Counted from the stretch's first letter, positions 18,023-27,343 are shown. The stretch: DNA of 64,000 bases from Pseudomonas taiwanensis DSM 21245 (GCF_000425785.1 NZ_AUEC01000010.1:186001-250000), one strand, 5' to 3'. The notes: generated from the letters alone by a model not told the origin. Made by a program: numbers and translations.

Positions 18023-19693
18023 GTGAAAAAGGATTCCCTCAAAAGCTGGTTCAAGAGCGGCGCCCCAGGCGTCTGGATCAGCGGTGGCGCGGTCGCCATG
18101 GCGGTGATCATGACCGTCGGCCTGCTGGCGGTGATCGCCGTGCGCGGCCTGGGCCACTTCTGGCCGGCCGACCTGGTCCAGGCCACCTACAAGGTGCCGG
18201 GCCAGGCCGACCATATCGTCATCGGTGAAGTGGTACAGAAAGAAGAAGTCCCGCGTGCCCGTCTCAAGGGTGCTGGCTTGCCAGTACCGGACGAGGGGCC
18301 GGAGTTCATGACCCGCGAGCTGATCAAGGTCGGTAACCGCGACCTCAATGGCAGCGACTTCACCTGGGTGGTCGGCGAATGGCTGGTCGACGAGCAGAAG
18401 CCGGTCGACCTGATCGCCCTGGAACGTCGCGAGTGGGGCAACTTCTACGGCTACCTGGTCAGCGTCAAGGAAGAGGGCAAGGTCGTCGCCGAAGGCCCTG
18501 CGGCCTGGAACGAGCTACAGACTCGCCTCAAGCGCGCCAACCAGCTCAACAGCGAGCTGCAGAGCCTCGAGAAGAAAGACATTGGTGCCATCAACCATGG
18601 CCTCGAACGCCTGCGCCTGCATGCCCGTAAACTGGAGCTGGACGGCAAACTGGACGCCGCTGCCCAAGCAGACATGGACGCCGAGCGTGCCGAGCTGAAC
18701 AGCCGCTACAAGGCCATCGAAGACCGACTGACCAGTCTGCACCAGGCTTTTGCCCGTGACAGCCTGGTGGCGCGTGACGGTAATGGCCGCGAAGTCGAGA
18801 TCAACCTGAGCAAAGTGGTACATGCCATCCAGCCGAACGCCATGTCCGGCATGACGAAGATGGGCACCTACTTCGCCAAGGTCTGGGAGTTCCTCAGCGA
18901 CGACCCGCGTGAAGCCAACACTGAAGGCGGTATCTTCCCAGCCATCTTCGGTACCGTGATGATGACCCTGATCATGGCCGTGATCGTCACCCCGTTCGGT
19001 GTGCTGGCCGCCGTTTACCTGCGCGAGTACGCCAAGCAGGGACCGGTGACCCGCCTGATTCGTATTGCGGTGAACAACCTGGCGGGTGTTCCGGCCATCG
19101 TCTACGGCGTGTTCGGACTGGGCTTCTTCGTCTACGTGCTGGGCGGTTCGATCGACCGTCTGTTCTTCCCCGAAGCGCTGCCGGCACCGACCCTGGGTAC
19201 TCCGGGCCTGCTGTGGGCCTCGTTGACCTTGGCACTGCTGGCCGTGCCCGTGGTGATCGTGGCCACCGAGGAAGGCCTGGCGCGCATTCCACGTACCGTG
19301 CGCGAAGGCTCCCTGGCCTTGGGTGCGACCAAGGCCGAGACCCTGTGGAAAATTGTCCTGCCGATGGCCAGCCCGGCCATGATGACCGGCATGATCCTCG
19401 CGGTGGCCCGCGCTGCCGGTGAGGTCGCGCCGCTGATGCTGGTGGGTGTGGTGAAACTGGCACCGTCGCTGCCGGTTGACGGCAACTACCCGTACCTGCA
19501 CCTGGATCAAAAGATCATGCACCTGGGCTTCCACATCTACGACGTCGGCTTCCAGAGCCCTAACGTCGAGGCCGCGCGGCCGTTGGTGTACGCCACCGCG
19601 CTGCTGCTGGTGCTGGTGATCGCCACCCTAAACCTCTCGGCGGTGTGGATCCGTAACCACCTGCGCGAGAAGTACAAGGCTCTCGACAGCTGA
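18023..19693 (+). CDS. pstA: Phosphate ABC transporter permease PstA (large Pseudomonas form)
   Basis: 556 residues; the GTG start at 18023 is supported by AGGAAGG 9 bases upstream. One membrane helix (residues about 23-48) is followed by about 260 residues outside the membrane, including a charged, helical, probably coiled-coil stretch (residues about 160-240, WNELQTRLKRANQLNSEL). The C-terminal half carries the permease helices and the EAA-type loop (REGSLALGATKAETLWKIV). E. coli PstA is about 296 residues. It pairs with PstC; the enlarged outer domains of both probably contact each other or PstS (inference). A GC hairpin at 19710-19730 precedes pstB. Confidence 0.93.
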   Translation: MKKDSLKSWFKSGAPGVWISGGAVAMAVIMTVGLLAVIAVRGLGHFWPADLVQATYKVPGQADHIVIGEVVQKEEVPRARLKGAGLPVPDEGPEFMTRELIKVGNRDLNGSDFTWVVGEWLVDEQKPVDLIALERREWGNFYGYLVSVKEEGKVVAEGPAAWNELQTRLKRANQLNSELQSLEKKDIGAINHGLERLRLHARKLELDGKLDAAAQADMDAERAELNSRYKAIEDRLTSLHQAFARDSLVARDGNGREVEINLSKVVHAIQPNAMSGMTKMGTYFAKVWEFLSDDPREANTEGGIFPAIFGTVMMTLIMAVIVTPFGVLAAVYLREYAKQGPVTRLIRIAVNNLAGVPAIVYGVFGLGFFVYVLGGSIDRLFFPEALPAPTLGTPGLLWASLTLALLAVPVVIVATEEGLARIPRTVREGSLALGATKAETLWKIVLPMASPAMMTGMILAVARAAGEVAPLMLVGVVKLAPSLPVDGNYPYLHLDQKIMHLGFHIYDVGFQSPNVEAARPLVYATALLLVLVIATLNLSAVWIRNHLREKYKALDS

Positions 19694-19709
19694 ACCTGAT
19701 TGCAAGCGT

Positions 19710-19730
19710 GCCGCCCGCCCGTCGGGCGGC
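19710..19730 (+). terminator. Hairpin between pstA and pstB (processing or partial termination)
   Basis: Stem GCCGCCCG / CGGGCGGC with a 5-base loop, followed by CCTTTG. The T tract is too short for full termination, so it may adjust the ratio of PstB-PhoU to PstCA or stabilise the upstream mRNA. Confidence 0.5.
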
Positions 19731-19765
19731 CCTTTGAAACGCATTGATAGCGTATGGAGTTGACC

Positions 19766-20599
19766 ATGCAGCATGAATCCCACGCCCACGGCATCGACAT
19801 GTCGGCCCTGGGCCGCGACAAGCAGAGCCTGCGCCTGGCCGAAGAAACCGTGGCCATCGAAGTACCGGGCCTGTCCCTGTTCTATGGCGAGAAGCAAGCG
19901 CTGTTCGATGTGCAGATGAATATCCCCAAGCAGCGCGTGACCGCCTTCATCGGCCCGTCCGGTTGCGGCAAGTCGACCCTGCTGCGTACCTTCAACCGCA
20001 TGAACGACCTGGTTGACGGTTGCCGCGTGGAAGGCGCGATCAACCTGTACGGCAACAACATTTACCGCAAGGGCGAAGACGTGGCCGAGCTGCGTCGCCG
20101 TGTGGGCATGGTGTTCCAGAAGCCCAACCCGTTCCCCAAGACCATCTACGAGAACGTGGTCTACGGCCTGCGCATCCAGGGCATCAACAAGAAGCGTGTG
20201 CTCGATGAGGCTGTCGAATGGGCACTCAAGGGCGCTGCCCTCTGGGATGAGGTGAAGGACCGCCTGCACGAATCGGCACTGGGCCTCTCTGGCGGTCAGC
20301 AGCAGCGTCTGGTCATCGCCCGCACCATCGCGGTAGAACCGGAAGTGCTGCTGCTCGACGAGCCATGCTCGGCACTGGACCCGATCTCGACCCTGAAGGT
20401 CGAAGAGCTGATCTACGAGCTGAAATCCAAGTACACCATCGTCATCGTGACCCACAACATGCAGCAGGCGGCGCGTGTCTCGGACTACACCGCGTTCATG
20501 TACATGGGCAAACTGGTCGAATTCGGGGATACCGACACCCTGTTCACCAACCCGGCGAAGAAGCAGACCGAAGACTACATCACCGGTCGCTACGGCTAA
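19766..20599 (+). CDS. pstB: Phosphate import ATP-binding protein PstB
   Basis: 277 residues from the ATG at 19766, which has GGAG seven bases upstream; the ATG at 19754 would add four residues but lacks this spacing. ABC ATPase motifs are all present: Walker [11 protein letters not shown]-loop VFQKPNPFP, signature LSGGQQQR, Walker [14 protein letters not shown] and the H-loop VTHNMQQA. It powers phosphate import through PstCA. It has about 20 extra N-terminal residues compared with E. coli PstB. phoU follows 63 bp downstream. Confidence 0.97.
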   Translation: MQHESHAHGIDMSALGRDKQSLRLAEETVAIEVPGLSLFYGEKQALFDVQMNIPKQRVTAFIGPSGCGKSTLLRTFNRMNDLVDGCRVEGAINLYGNNIYRKGEDVAELRRRVGMVFQKPNPFPKTIYENVVYGLRIQGINKKRVLDEAVEWALKGAALWDEVKDRLHESALGLSGGQQQRLVIARTIAVEPEVLLLDEPCSALDPISTLKVEELIYELKSKYTIVIVTHNMQQAARVSDYTAFMYMGKLVEFGDTDTLFTNPAKKQTEDYITGRYG

Positions 20600-20662
20600 C
20601 AACCGAAGCCAGGGAACGACACGAACTTCTTGAAGCTTGCAGCTTCTTCGCGGAGCGAGACG

Positions 20663-21421
20663 ATGATCAACAAAGAAAGCCTTACGCATCACATTTCCCA
20701 GCAGTTCAACGCCGAGCTCGAAGAGGTGCGCAGCCACCTGCTGGCCATGGGTGGCCTGGTCGAGAAGCAGGTCAACGACGCCGTTACCGCGCTGATCGAG
20801 GCCGACTCGGGCCTGGCCCAGCAAGTGCGCGAAGTGGACGAGCAGATCAACCAGATGGAGCGCAACATCGACGAGGAGTGCGTGCGCATCCTCGCTCGCC
20901 GTCAGCCTGCCGCGTCCGACCTGCGCCTGATCATCAGCATTTCCAAGTCGGTGATCGACCTGGAGCGCATTGGTGACGAGTCGACCAAGATCGCCCGCCG
21001 TGCCATCCAGCTGTGCGAGGAAGGCGAATCGCCGCGTGGCTATGTCGAGGTTCGCCATATCGGCGACCAGGTGCGCAACATGGTGCGTGACGCGCTGGAT
21101 GCGTTCGCCCGCTTCGACGCCGACCTGGCATTGTCGGTGGCTCAGTACGACAAGACCATCGACCGCGAGTACAAGACCGCGCTGCGCGAGCTGGTGACCT
21201 ACATGATGGAAGACCCGCGCTCGATCTCGCGGGTACTGAGTGTGATCTGGGCCCTGCGTTCGCTGGAACGCATCGGCGACCACGCGCGCAACATCTCGGA
21301 GCTGGTGATCTATCTGGTGCGCGGCACTGATGTGCGCCACCTGGGCCTCAAGCGCATGAAAGAGGAAGTCGAAGGAACGGCCGATAGCGCTAATGTTCCG
21401 GCCGGAGCGGACGATAAATAG
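20663..21421 (+). CDS. phoU: Phosphate signalling regulator PhoU
   Basis: 252 residues from the ATG at 20663 (GGAG 8 bases upstream; the frame extends further but the family N-terminus starts here). Two PhoU three-helix repeats are visible, with the metal-binding E/D-x3-D patches DLRLIISISKSVIDLERIGDESTKIARRA and LRSLERIGDHARNISELVIY. PhoU links the Pst transporter to PhoR and shuts the Pho response off when phosphate is plentiful. It is the last gene of the pst operon and is followed by a clear terminator. Confidence 0.96.
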   Translation: MINKESLTHHISQQFNAELEEVRSHLLAMGGLVEKQVNDAVTALIEADSGLAQQVREVDEQINQMERNIDEECVRILARRQPAASDLRLIISISKSVIDLERIGDESTKIARRAIQLCEEGESPRGYVEVRHIGDQVRNMVRDALDAFARFDADLALSVAQYDKTIDREYKTALRELVTYMMEDPRSISRVLSVIWALRSLERIGDHARNISELVIYLVRGTDVRHLGLKRMKEEVEGTADSANVPAGADDK

Positions 21422-21440
21422 GATTGCTCCCGAGCCTCAA

Positions 21441-21464
21441 CGCCCGGCCTGTGCCGGGCGTTTT
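21441..21464 (+). terminator. Terminator of the pst-phoU operon
   Basis: CGCCCGGC / GCCGGGCG stem with a CTGT loop followed by TTTT, 20 bp past the phoU stop. Confidence 0.9.
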
Positions 21465-21586
21465 CGTTTGCGGTCGAGCAGCCAGCAGGCACCCGCGAAT
21501 GATGTGAAGAACTCCCGGCGTGGTCCATGTTTTGGCAAATGGCCATCAGTCAGCGTTATGCTAGCCGGGATTCAAGAGGAGTATCG

Positions 21587-22498
21587 ATGAGTAAAGTCAA
21601 TGTGCTGGTCGTGGATGACGCACCGTTCATTCGTGACCTGGTGAGGAAGTGCTTGCGCAATGCCTTCCCCGGCATGGTCATCGACGATGCGGTCAACGGC
21701 CGCAAGGCCATGACCATGCTGAGCAAAGAACCGTTCGACCTGGTGCTGTGCGACTGGGAGATGCCGGAAATGTCCGGTTTGGAACTGCTGACCTGGTGCC
21801 GTCAGCAGCCCGAGATGAAGAACCTGCAGTTCATCATGGTAACCAGCCGTGGTGACAAGGAGAACGTGATCCAGGCCATTCAGGCCGGCGTCTCAGACTT
21901 CGTCGGCAAGCCGTTCACCAACGAGCAGCTGCTGACCAAGGTAAAAAAGGCGCTGACCAAGATCGGCAAACTCGAAGGCCTGGTGGCGGGTGCGCAGGCA
22001 CGGGTCAACTCGGCATTCGCCAACGACTCGTTGAGCGCCCTGACTGGCGGCAAGCCTGAAGCGGCCAAGGTCTCGGCGCCCGCGCCTGCCTCAGCCCCGG
22101 CCCCTGCCAAACCCTTGATCAACGCGCCAACCCCCACTACCGCCGCTGCTGCTGCGCAGACGGGCCGTGGTCAGGGGCAGCTGCGGTTGTCCAGCGGTAC
22201 ACAGCCTTGTGTGATCAAGGCCTTGAGCCTCAAGGAAGCCTTGCTGGTGGTTCGGCGTAGTGCGGTCCTGCCACAAGTGCTAGAAGGTGCGGTGTTGGAC
22301 CTGGAGCAGGGCGAGAACGCCGAGGTGGCACGTTTGAACGGCTACTTGCATGCGATTGCGGCTCTGGAACCGAAACCAGAGAGTGATTGGCTGCAATTGA
22401 CGTTCAAGTTCGTCGATCAGGATGCACAGAAGCTGGATTACCTGTCGCGCCTGATCGCGCGCGGCACCCAGCAGAAGCATTTCACTCCGGGGGCCTGA
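21587..22498 (+). CDS. Response regulator: receiver domain with a PilZ-like C-terminal region
   Basis: 303 residues from the ATG at 21587 (AGGAG 5 bases upstream). Residues about 4-122 are a complete receiver domain: VVDDAPF acidic pair, the phosphorylation Asp in DLVLCDWEMP, the Thr/Ser in IMVTSRG and the Lys in VGKPFTNEQ. A Pro/Ala-rich linker (about 158-190) leads to a roughly 100-residue C-terminal domain with CVIKALSLKEALLV and LQLTFKFVDQDAQKLDYLSRLI. This resembles a degenerate PilZ fold without the RxxxR c-di-GMP motif (inference). There is no partner kinase gene alongside. Its place between phoU and phoBR may be chance. Confidence 0.75.
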   Translation: MSKVNVLVVDDAPFIRDLVRKCLRNAFPGMVIDDAVNGRKAMTMLSKEPFDLVLCDWEMPEMSGLELLTWCRQQPEMKNLQFIMVTSRGDKENVIQAIQAGVSDFVGKPFTNEQLLTKVKKALTKIGKLEGLVAGAQARVNSAFANDSLSALTGGKPEAAKVSAPAPASAPAPAKPLINAPTPTTAAAAAQTGRGQGQLRLSSGTQPCVIKALSLKEALLVVRRSAVLPQVLEGAVLDLEQGENAEVARLNGYLHAIAALEPKPESDWLQLTFKFVDQDAQKLDYLSRLIARGTQQKHFTPGA

Positions 22499-22552
22499 GC
22501 CCATCGTCGATAAGCTGGCGCCTTGGGTTGCACGACCACCAGGTGCCGGCTT

Positions 22553-22577
22553 GTCGGGTGCTGGCTGTTCACCCGAC
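22553..22577 (+). terminator. Hairpin after the response regulator gene
   Basis: Perfect 8-bp stem GTCGGGTG / CACCCGAC with a 9-base loop, 54 bp past the stop. It has no T tract, so termination is uncertain. Confidence 0.4.
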
Positions 22578-22647
22578 CAACTGCAGCCCATCGGCCAAAT
22601 CCCCCTGCTAGGCTTCGACAGACAATAACTGTCAAAAAGCCACTATC

Positions 22648-23547
22648 ATGCCAGCCTCTCGCCTGCTGCTGTTCTGTGCCTTGCTCACGGCTTCGGCGTC
22701 GAGCCTGGGCATGACCATCTACAAGACCGTCGACAATTTCGGCGTGGTCTCGTACTCCGACCGTTACAGCCCCGGCGCGAAAACCTTCGAGCTGCGTGAG
22801 CCGATGCTCGAACGGATCGAGGGCAAGGTGCGTTTGCAGACCGAGACCTTTCCTGGCGGTGTGCGCTTTGTCGTGCGAAATGACCTGTACGTACCGATGC
22901 AGGTCGAGCTGCGTATCGACAAGCTGGCCAATGCCTTTGGCGGCAACGCGCCCCGCACCGTGCGCGCCATCGTCGGCCCGCGTTCGAGCAAAACGTTGAG
23001 CTCGGTGCTGGCGGCGCCGGGCGGGCCGCTCAAGTATGTCAGCCAGTTCCAGTACGCCATGGGAGACCCCACTCAGCGCTCGCTGGCTTACCGATATCCC
23101 TTCCCCTGGAAAGGCGGACCGTTCCGCTTGACCCAGGGGCCCAATGGCCGTTTCAGCCACTTCGGCCCTAAGGGGCGCTATGCCATGGACATCGCCATGC
23201 CAGAGGGCACGCCGATCATCGCTGCGCGGGGTGGGGTGGTGGTCAGGATCGAGAACAACCAGAGTGGGCGGGGCACCAACCCGTCGGGCAACTTCGTGCG
23301 TATTCTGCACCCGGACGGCACCATGGGCGTCTACCTGCACCTGATGCGCGGGTCGGTGGTGGTCGCTGAGGGGCAACAGGTGGTAGTAGGGCAGGCCTTG
23401 GCCAAGTCGGGCAACACGGGCAACAGCACCGGGCCACATCTGCATTTCGTGGTGCAACGCAATGTGGGGCTGGCGCTGGAGTCGATACCCTTTCAGTTCG
23501 ACCGGCCGATTGGCGGGCTGCCGGATTTTACCGCTGGCAACCCTTGA
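22648..23547 (+). CDS. M23-family (LytM) murein peptidase, secreted
   Basis: 299 residues with a signal peptide (MPASRLLLFCALLTASASSLG). The mature N-terminus (IYKTVDNFGVVSYSDRYSPGA) resembles a DUF4124 strand motif. Residues about 145-280 are a LytM zinc endopeptidase: FSHFGPKGRYAMDIAMPEGTP supplies the first His and Asp ligands, VYLHLMRGSVVV the middle His, and GNTGNSTGPHLHF the HxH motif. All metal ligands look present, so it should be active on peptidoglycan cross-links in the periplasm, or activate an amidase. It is flanked by a hairpin and a REP element and looks monocistronic. Confidence 0.9.
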   Translation: MPASRLLLFCALLTASASSLGMTIYKTVDNFGVVSYSDRYSPGAKTFELREPMLERIEGKVRLQTETFPGGVRFVVRNDLYVPMQVELRIDKLANAFGGNAPRTVRAIVGPRSSKTLSSVLAAPGGPLKYVSQFQYAMGDPTQRSLAYRYPFPWKGGPFRLTQGPNGRFSHFGPKGRYAMDIAMPEGTPIIAARGGVVVRIENNQSGRGTNPSGNFVRILHPDGTMGVYLHLMRGSVVVAEGQQVVVGQALAKSGNTGNSTGPHLHFVVQRNVGLALESIPFQFDRPIGGLPDFTAGNP

Positions 23548-23568
23548 GGAGGGTGTGGGCTTCACCGT

Positions 23569-23608
23569 CGGCAAGCCGGCTCCTGCAGGTTCGGGAGTCG
23601 GCTTGCCG
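23569..23608. repeat. REP-type palindrome
   Basis: CGGCAAGCCG (23569-23578) and CGGCTTGCCG (23599-23608) form a perfect 10-bp inverted repeat around CTCCTGCAGG and flanks. It lies between the convergent peptidase and CorC/HlyC genes. Confidence 0.8.
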
Positions 23609-23625
23609 GGTGGCGCCACGGTCGG

Positions 23626-24966
23626 TCAATCCAGCTTGAGCACCTTGGCCAGCACGATCTTTGGCCCTTTCATCTTCTTGATGATGATACGCAGCCCCTC
23701 GACCTCCAGCACTTCTTCTTCCTCAGGTACCCGCTTGAGCGTCTCGTACACCAGGCCAGCCAGGGTTTCTGCCTCGATATGGTCCAGGTCGATGCCCAAC
23801 AGGCGCTCGACCTTGAACAGCGGTGTATCGCCACGCACCAGCAGTTTGCCCGGCTGGTAGGCGAGGATGCCGCGTTCGGTCTTGCGGTGTTCGTCCTGGA
23901 TGTCGCCGACCAGCACTTCCAGCACGTCTTCCATGGTCAGGTAGCCGATTACCTTGCCATCGGCTTCCTCGACCAGCACGAAATGCGCGCCGCCCTTGCG
24001 GAACTGCTCCAGCAGTTGCGCCAGCGGCATGTGCCGGGAAACACGCTCCAGCGGGCGGGAGAGGTCTTCCAGGTCGATGGTCTCGGGCAGGTGCTCCAGC
24101 TCGGCAAGCTCCAGCAGCAAGTCCTTGATGTGCAGCAGTCCGGTGAACTCCTCGCGCTCGGCGTCGTACACCGGGTAACGGCTGAACTTGTGGCGGCGTA
24201 CCAGGGCCAGGATCTCCCTCAGCGGCGCATGGGCGTCGATGCTGACCATGTCTTCGCGCGAGTTGGCCCAGTCGACCACCTCCAGCTCGCCCATTTCGAC
24301 CGCCGAGGCGAGTACGCGCATGCCCTGGTCACTCGGGTCCTGGCCTCGGCTGGAGTGCAGGATGAGCTTGAGCTCCTCGCGGCTGTAGTGGTGCTCGTGG
24401 TGTGGGCCGGGCTCACCCTGGCCGGCAATGCGCAGGATGGTGTTGGCGCTGGCGTTGAGCAGATAGATGGCCGGGTACATCAGCCAGTAGAACAGGTACA
24501 GCGGCACGGCTGTCCACAGCGACAGCAGTTCCGGTTTGCGGATGGCCCAGGACTTGGGCGCCAGCTCGCCGACCACGATGTGCAGGTAGGAGATCACGAA
24601 GAAGGCGACGAAGAACGAAATCGCCTTGATCAGCTCAGGCGTGTCCACACCCATGTATGCCAGCAATGGCTCGAGCAAGTGGGCGAAGGCCGGCTCACCG
24701 ACCCAGCCCAGGCCTAGGGAGGCGAGGGTGATACCCAACTGGCAGGCCGAGAGGTAGGCGTCCAGCTGGTTGTGAACCTTGCGCAGGATGCTGCCGCGCC
24801 AGCCGTGCAGTTCGGCAATGGATTCGACGCGGGTAGCGCGCAGCTTGACCATGGCGAACTCGGCGGCAACGAAGAAGCCGTTGAGCAGCACCAGCAGCAG
24901 GGCGAAGATGATCATGCCGAAATCGGCGAATAACGAGGTGAGGCTGATACCAGGGGAAGGGTCCAT
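23626..24966 (-). CDS. CorC/HlyC (CNNM)-family membrane protein with CBS domains
   Basis: 446 residues. Residues about 10-150 are the DUF21/CNNM membrane domain with four helices (LLVLLNGFFVAAEFAMVKLRATRV, GITLASLGLGWVGEPA). Two CBS domains follow (about 215-345: MVSIDAHAPLREILALVRRHKFSRYPVYD and VIGYLTMEDVLEVLVGDIQDEH), then a CorC_HlyC FAD/transport-associated domain. The family includes Mg2+/Co2+ efflux or resistance proteins; 'hemolysin' is a legacy name. It lies downstream of phoR on the same strand, but a strong terminator separates them, so it is probably independent of PhoB. Confidence 0.88.
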   Translation of the reverse strand: MDPSPGISLTSLFADFGMIIFALLLVLLNGFFVAAEFAMVKLRATRVESIAELHGWRGSILRKVHNQLDAYLSACQLGITLASLGLGWVGEPAFAHLLEPLLAYMGVDTPELIKAISFFVAFFVISYLHIVVGELAPKSWAIRKPELLSLWTAVPLYLFYWLMYPAIYLLNASANTILRIAGQGEPGPHHEHHYSREELKLILHSSRGQDPSDQGMRVLASAVEMGELEVVDWANSREDMVSIDAHAPLREILALVRRHKFSRYPVYDAEREEFTGLLHIKDLLLELAELEHLPETIDLEDLSRPLERVSRHMPLAQLLEQFRKGGAHFVLVEEADGKVIGYLTMEDVLEVLVGDIQDEHRKTERGILAYQPGKLLVRGDTPLFKVERLLGIDLDHIEAETLAGLVYETLKRVPEEEEVLEVEGLRIIIKKMKGPKIVLAKVLKLD

Positions 24967-25000
24967 GATGGAGTTTTTACGGGGTCCGTCTTTGGGAAAT

Positions 25001-25031
25001 TAAAAAATAAAGTGCCAGCTTTTGCTGGCAC
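25001..25031 (-). terminator. Terminator of phoBR
   Basis: On the minus strand GTGCCAGC / GCTGGCAC with an AAAA loop is followed by a T-rich run (complement of TAAAAAATAAA at 25001-25011). It lies between phoR and the CorC/HlyC gene. Confidence 0.9.
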
Positions 25032-25121
25032 AGGGGATCCAATGTAGCGGCTGAGGGCGCAAAAGCAAAGGGTGGTGGTCCTATTGGGGCCGACTGCACG
25101 CCCAAACGCTTCGCCGACAGG

Positions 25122-26438
25122 TCAGTCCTGGTCAGCTTTGCCGTTGGCCAATTGAGCCGGTGCGAAGTGACAGGTGAAGGTGCTGCCATGCCCCGGAACG
25201 CTGCTGATCTCCAGCTTGCCGCGATGGCGCATCAGCACATGCTTGACGATGGCCAGGCCAAGCCCGGTACCTCCGGTGTTGGAAGCGCGGCTGGAGTCGA
25301 CCCGGTAGAAACGTTCGGTCAGGCGGGGCAGGTGCTTGGCGTCGATACCCACACCTGAATCCTGCACAGACAGATGGGCGCCCTGTTCATCGGCCCACCA
25401 GCGGATGCGGATGCTGCCTTCGTCCTGGGTGTACTTGACTGCATTGAACACCAGGTTGGAGAACGCGCTGCGCAGCTCCGCCTCGCTGCCCTTCAGGCGC
25501 AGGCCCGGCGCAGCTTCCAGGCTGATTCGCTGGTTACGTGGGCCAGACAGCGCCTGGGCATCGCTCTTGATCGACTGCAGCAGGGCGTCCACAGCCACCG
25601 GATGGTTGTCCGATGGGTAGTCCGTGGCTTCCAGCTTGGCCAGCAGCAACAGGTCGTTGAGCAGGGTCTGCATGCGTGAGCCCTGCTGGCTCATCTGCTG
25701 CAATGCCCGGCCCCAGCGTGGGTTCACGTCATCGACGTTGTCCAGCAGCGTTTCCAGATAGCCAGTGATCACCGTCAGCGGGGTGCGCAGTTCATGCGAG
25801 ACGTTGGCCACGAAGTCCTTGCGCATCTGTTCGAGCTGATGAATGCGGGTGACATCGCGCACCAGCATCAGATGCTCGTTGTTGCCGTAACGGGTGATAT
25901 GCAACTGGACCCGCATGCGGTCGTTGATCGGCGACGGGATTTCCAGCGGCTCGGCGTAGTTCCCGGCCTCGAAGTATTCCTTGAAACGGGGATGACGCAC
26001 CAGGTTGGTGACGGGTTGTCCGCCATCCTGAGGGGTCTTGAAGCCCAGCAGGGTTTCAGCGGCGCGGTTCCACCATTCCAGGTTGCCGTCGCTGTCGAGC
26101 ATGATCACTGCATCGCGCAGCGCGGCGGTGGATTCCTGAACCCGGTCGATCACTGCCTGCAGGCGGCCACGCACTCGTTGGTCGCGCCGCTGCAGGTGGT
26201 AGATGCTGTCGAAGACCTCGCCCCACAGGCCGTAGCCATCGGGTGGAGCTTCGTCGGGCTGATGGTTGCGCAGCCAGTCATGCAGGCGCAGCAGTTGCTT
26301 GAGGGTCCAACCCAGGTAAAGCGCCAGGCCAATGGCCAGGCTCCAGCCGTAGTACCCACTGATCAGTCCACCGATCAGGCAAACGGTGATCAGTAGCAGC
26401 AGGTGACGAATCAGGGTCGCGTGCCAGTTCTGGTTCAA
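25122..26438 (-). CDS. phoR: Phosphate regulon sensor histidine kinase PhoR
   Basis: 438 residues. Two N-terminal membrane helices (about 9-50) without a real periplasmic domain, a PAS domain (about 95-200, DAVIMLDSDGNLEWWNRAAE), then HisKA with the phosphorylated His in FVANVSHELRTPLTVI (about residue 213), and an HATPase domain with N box NLVFNAVKYT, G1 DSGVGID and G2 GTGLGLAIV. This is the usual PhoR layout, in which the PAS domain reads the Pst-PhoU state. It phosphorylates PhoB when phosphate is low. It lies 44 bp after phoB in the same operon. Confidence 0.96.
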   Translation of the reverse strand: MNQNWHATLIRHLLLLITVCLIGGLISGYYGWSLAIGLALYLGWTLKQLLRLHDWLRNHQPDEAPPDGYGLWGEVFDSIYHLQRRDQRVRGRLQAVIDRVQESTAALRDAVIMLDSDGNLEWWNRAAETLLGFKTPQDGGQPVTNLVRHPRFKEYFEAGNYAEPLEIPSPINDRMRVQLHITRYGNNEHLMLVRDVTRIHQLEQMRKDFVANVSHELRTPLTVITGYLETLLDNVDDVNPRWGRALQQMSQQGSRMQTLLNDLLLLAKLEATDYPSDNHPVAVDALLQSIKSDAQALSGPRNQRISLEAAPGLRLKGSEAELRSAFSNLVFNAVKYTQDEGSIRIRWWADEQGAHLSVQDSGVGIDAKHLPRLTERFYRVDSSRASNTGGTGLGLAIVKHVLMRHRGKLEISSVPGHGSTFTCHFAPAQLANGKADQD

Positions 26439-26482
26439 TTGACGGTCCTTGTACAGCGGCGTGCGGCTGGCTTGCGGGTTAG

Positions 26483-27172
26483 TCAGCTTTTGGTCGAGAA
26501 GCGGTAACCCGTGCCCCGGACGGTTTGTACCAGATTTTCATAGGCCTCACCCAAGGCTTTGCGCAGGCGGCGGATATGCACGTCGACGGTGCGTTCCTCG
26601 ACATAGACGTTGCCGCCCCAGACCTGGTCCAGCAGTTGCCCACGGGTGTAGGCGCGTTCCTGGTGGGTCATGAAGAACTGCAGCAGGCGGTACTCGGTAG
26701 GCCCCATTTCCGCAGGCTTGCCATCGATGGTCACGCGGTGGCTGATCGGGTCGAGCAGCAGGCCGCCGACTTCGATGGGGGCTTCACTGTCACTGGGGCC
26801 GGTGCGACGCAGCACGGCCTTCAGGCGTGCCACCAGCTCGCGCGGCGAGAACGGCTTGGTGATGTAGTCGTCGGCGCCGACTTCCAGGCCTTGGATCTTG
26901 TTGTCCTCTTCACCTTTGGCGGTGAGCATGATGATCGGGATGTCCCCGGTCAGCTCGTCACGCTTGAGGCGACGAGCCAGCTCGATGCCGGAAGTGCCGG
27001 GGAGCATCCAGTCCAGCAGGATCAGGTCGGGCTTGCGGTCGACGATGATCGCGTGGGCCTGCTGCGAGTTCTCCGCTTCCAGGCAGTCATAGCCGGCCAT
27101 TTCCAATGCAACGGCGATCATCTCGCGGATAGGCGCCTCGTCGTCGACGATCAGAATGTTTCTGCCAACCAT
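26483..27172 (-). CDS. phoB: Phosphate regulon response regulator PhoB
   Basis: 229 residues from the ATG at 27172 ([14 protein letters not shown]). The longer frame adds 13 residues not found in PhoB proteins. It has a receiver domain with the DD pair, phosphorylated Asp in LILLDWMLP, Thr in [10 protein letters not shown] and Lys in YITKPFS, then an OmpR-type winged helix ([30 protein letters not shown] and [12 protein letters not shown]). Phosphorylated PhoB binds PHO boxes; clear ones lie upstream of this gene, pstS and pstC. It heads the phoB-phoR operon and is autoregulated. Confidence 0.97.
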   Translation of the reverse strand: MVGRNILIVDDEAPIREMIAVALEMAGYDCLEAENSQQAHAIIVDRKPDLILLDWMLPGTSGIELARRLKRDELTGDIPIIMLTAKGEEDNKIQGLEVGADDYITKPFSPRELVARLKAVLRRTGPSDSEAPIEVGGLLLDPISHRVTIDGKPAEMGPTEYRLLQFFMTHQERAYTRGQLLDQVWGGNVYVEERTVDVHIRRLRKALGEAYENLVQTVRGTGYRFSTKS

Positions 27173-27225
27173 GCTCAAAACCTCTCCCAGGAACGATGTC
27201 TTGGCCCGCATTAGATAACGGAATT

Positions 27226-27243
27226 ATTGCAGCTGTGTGACAG
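27226..27243 (-). promoter_or_regulatory. PHO box upstream of phoB
   Basis: Read on the minus strand, CTGTCAC-N4-CTGCAAT gives two PhoB units at 11-bp spacing, with a TATCTA-like -10 about 10 bp further on. It lies 54-71 bp upstream of the phoB start. Confidence 0.75.
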
Positions 27244-27343
27244 GGCGTTGGCCGTTCTGGCGACATTCCATGACTGGACTAGGCTTCAAAGGGCCGCTGC
27301 GGCGGCTCTTCGAACCCATAGCCCCCGAACAATGGTGATTCCA

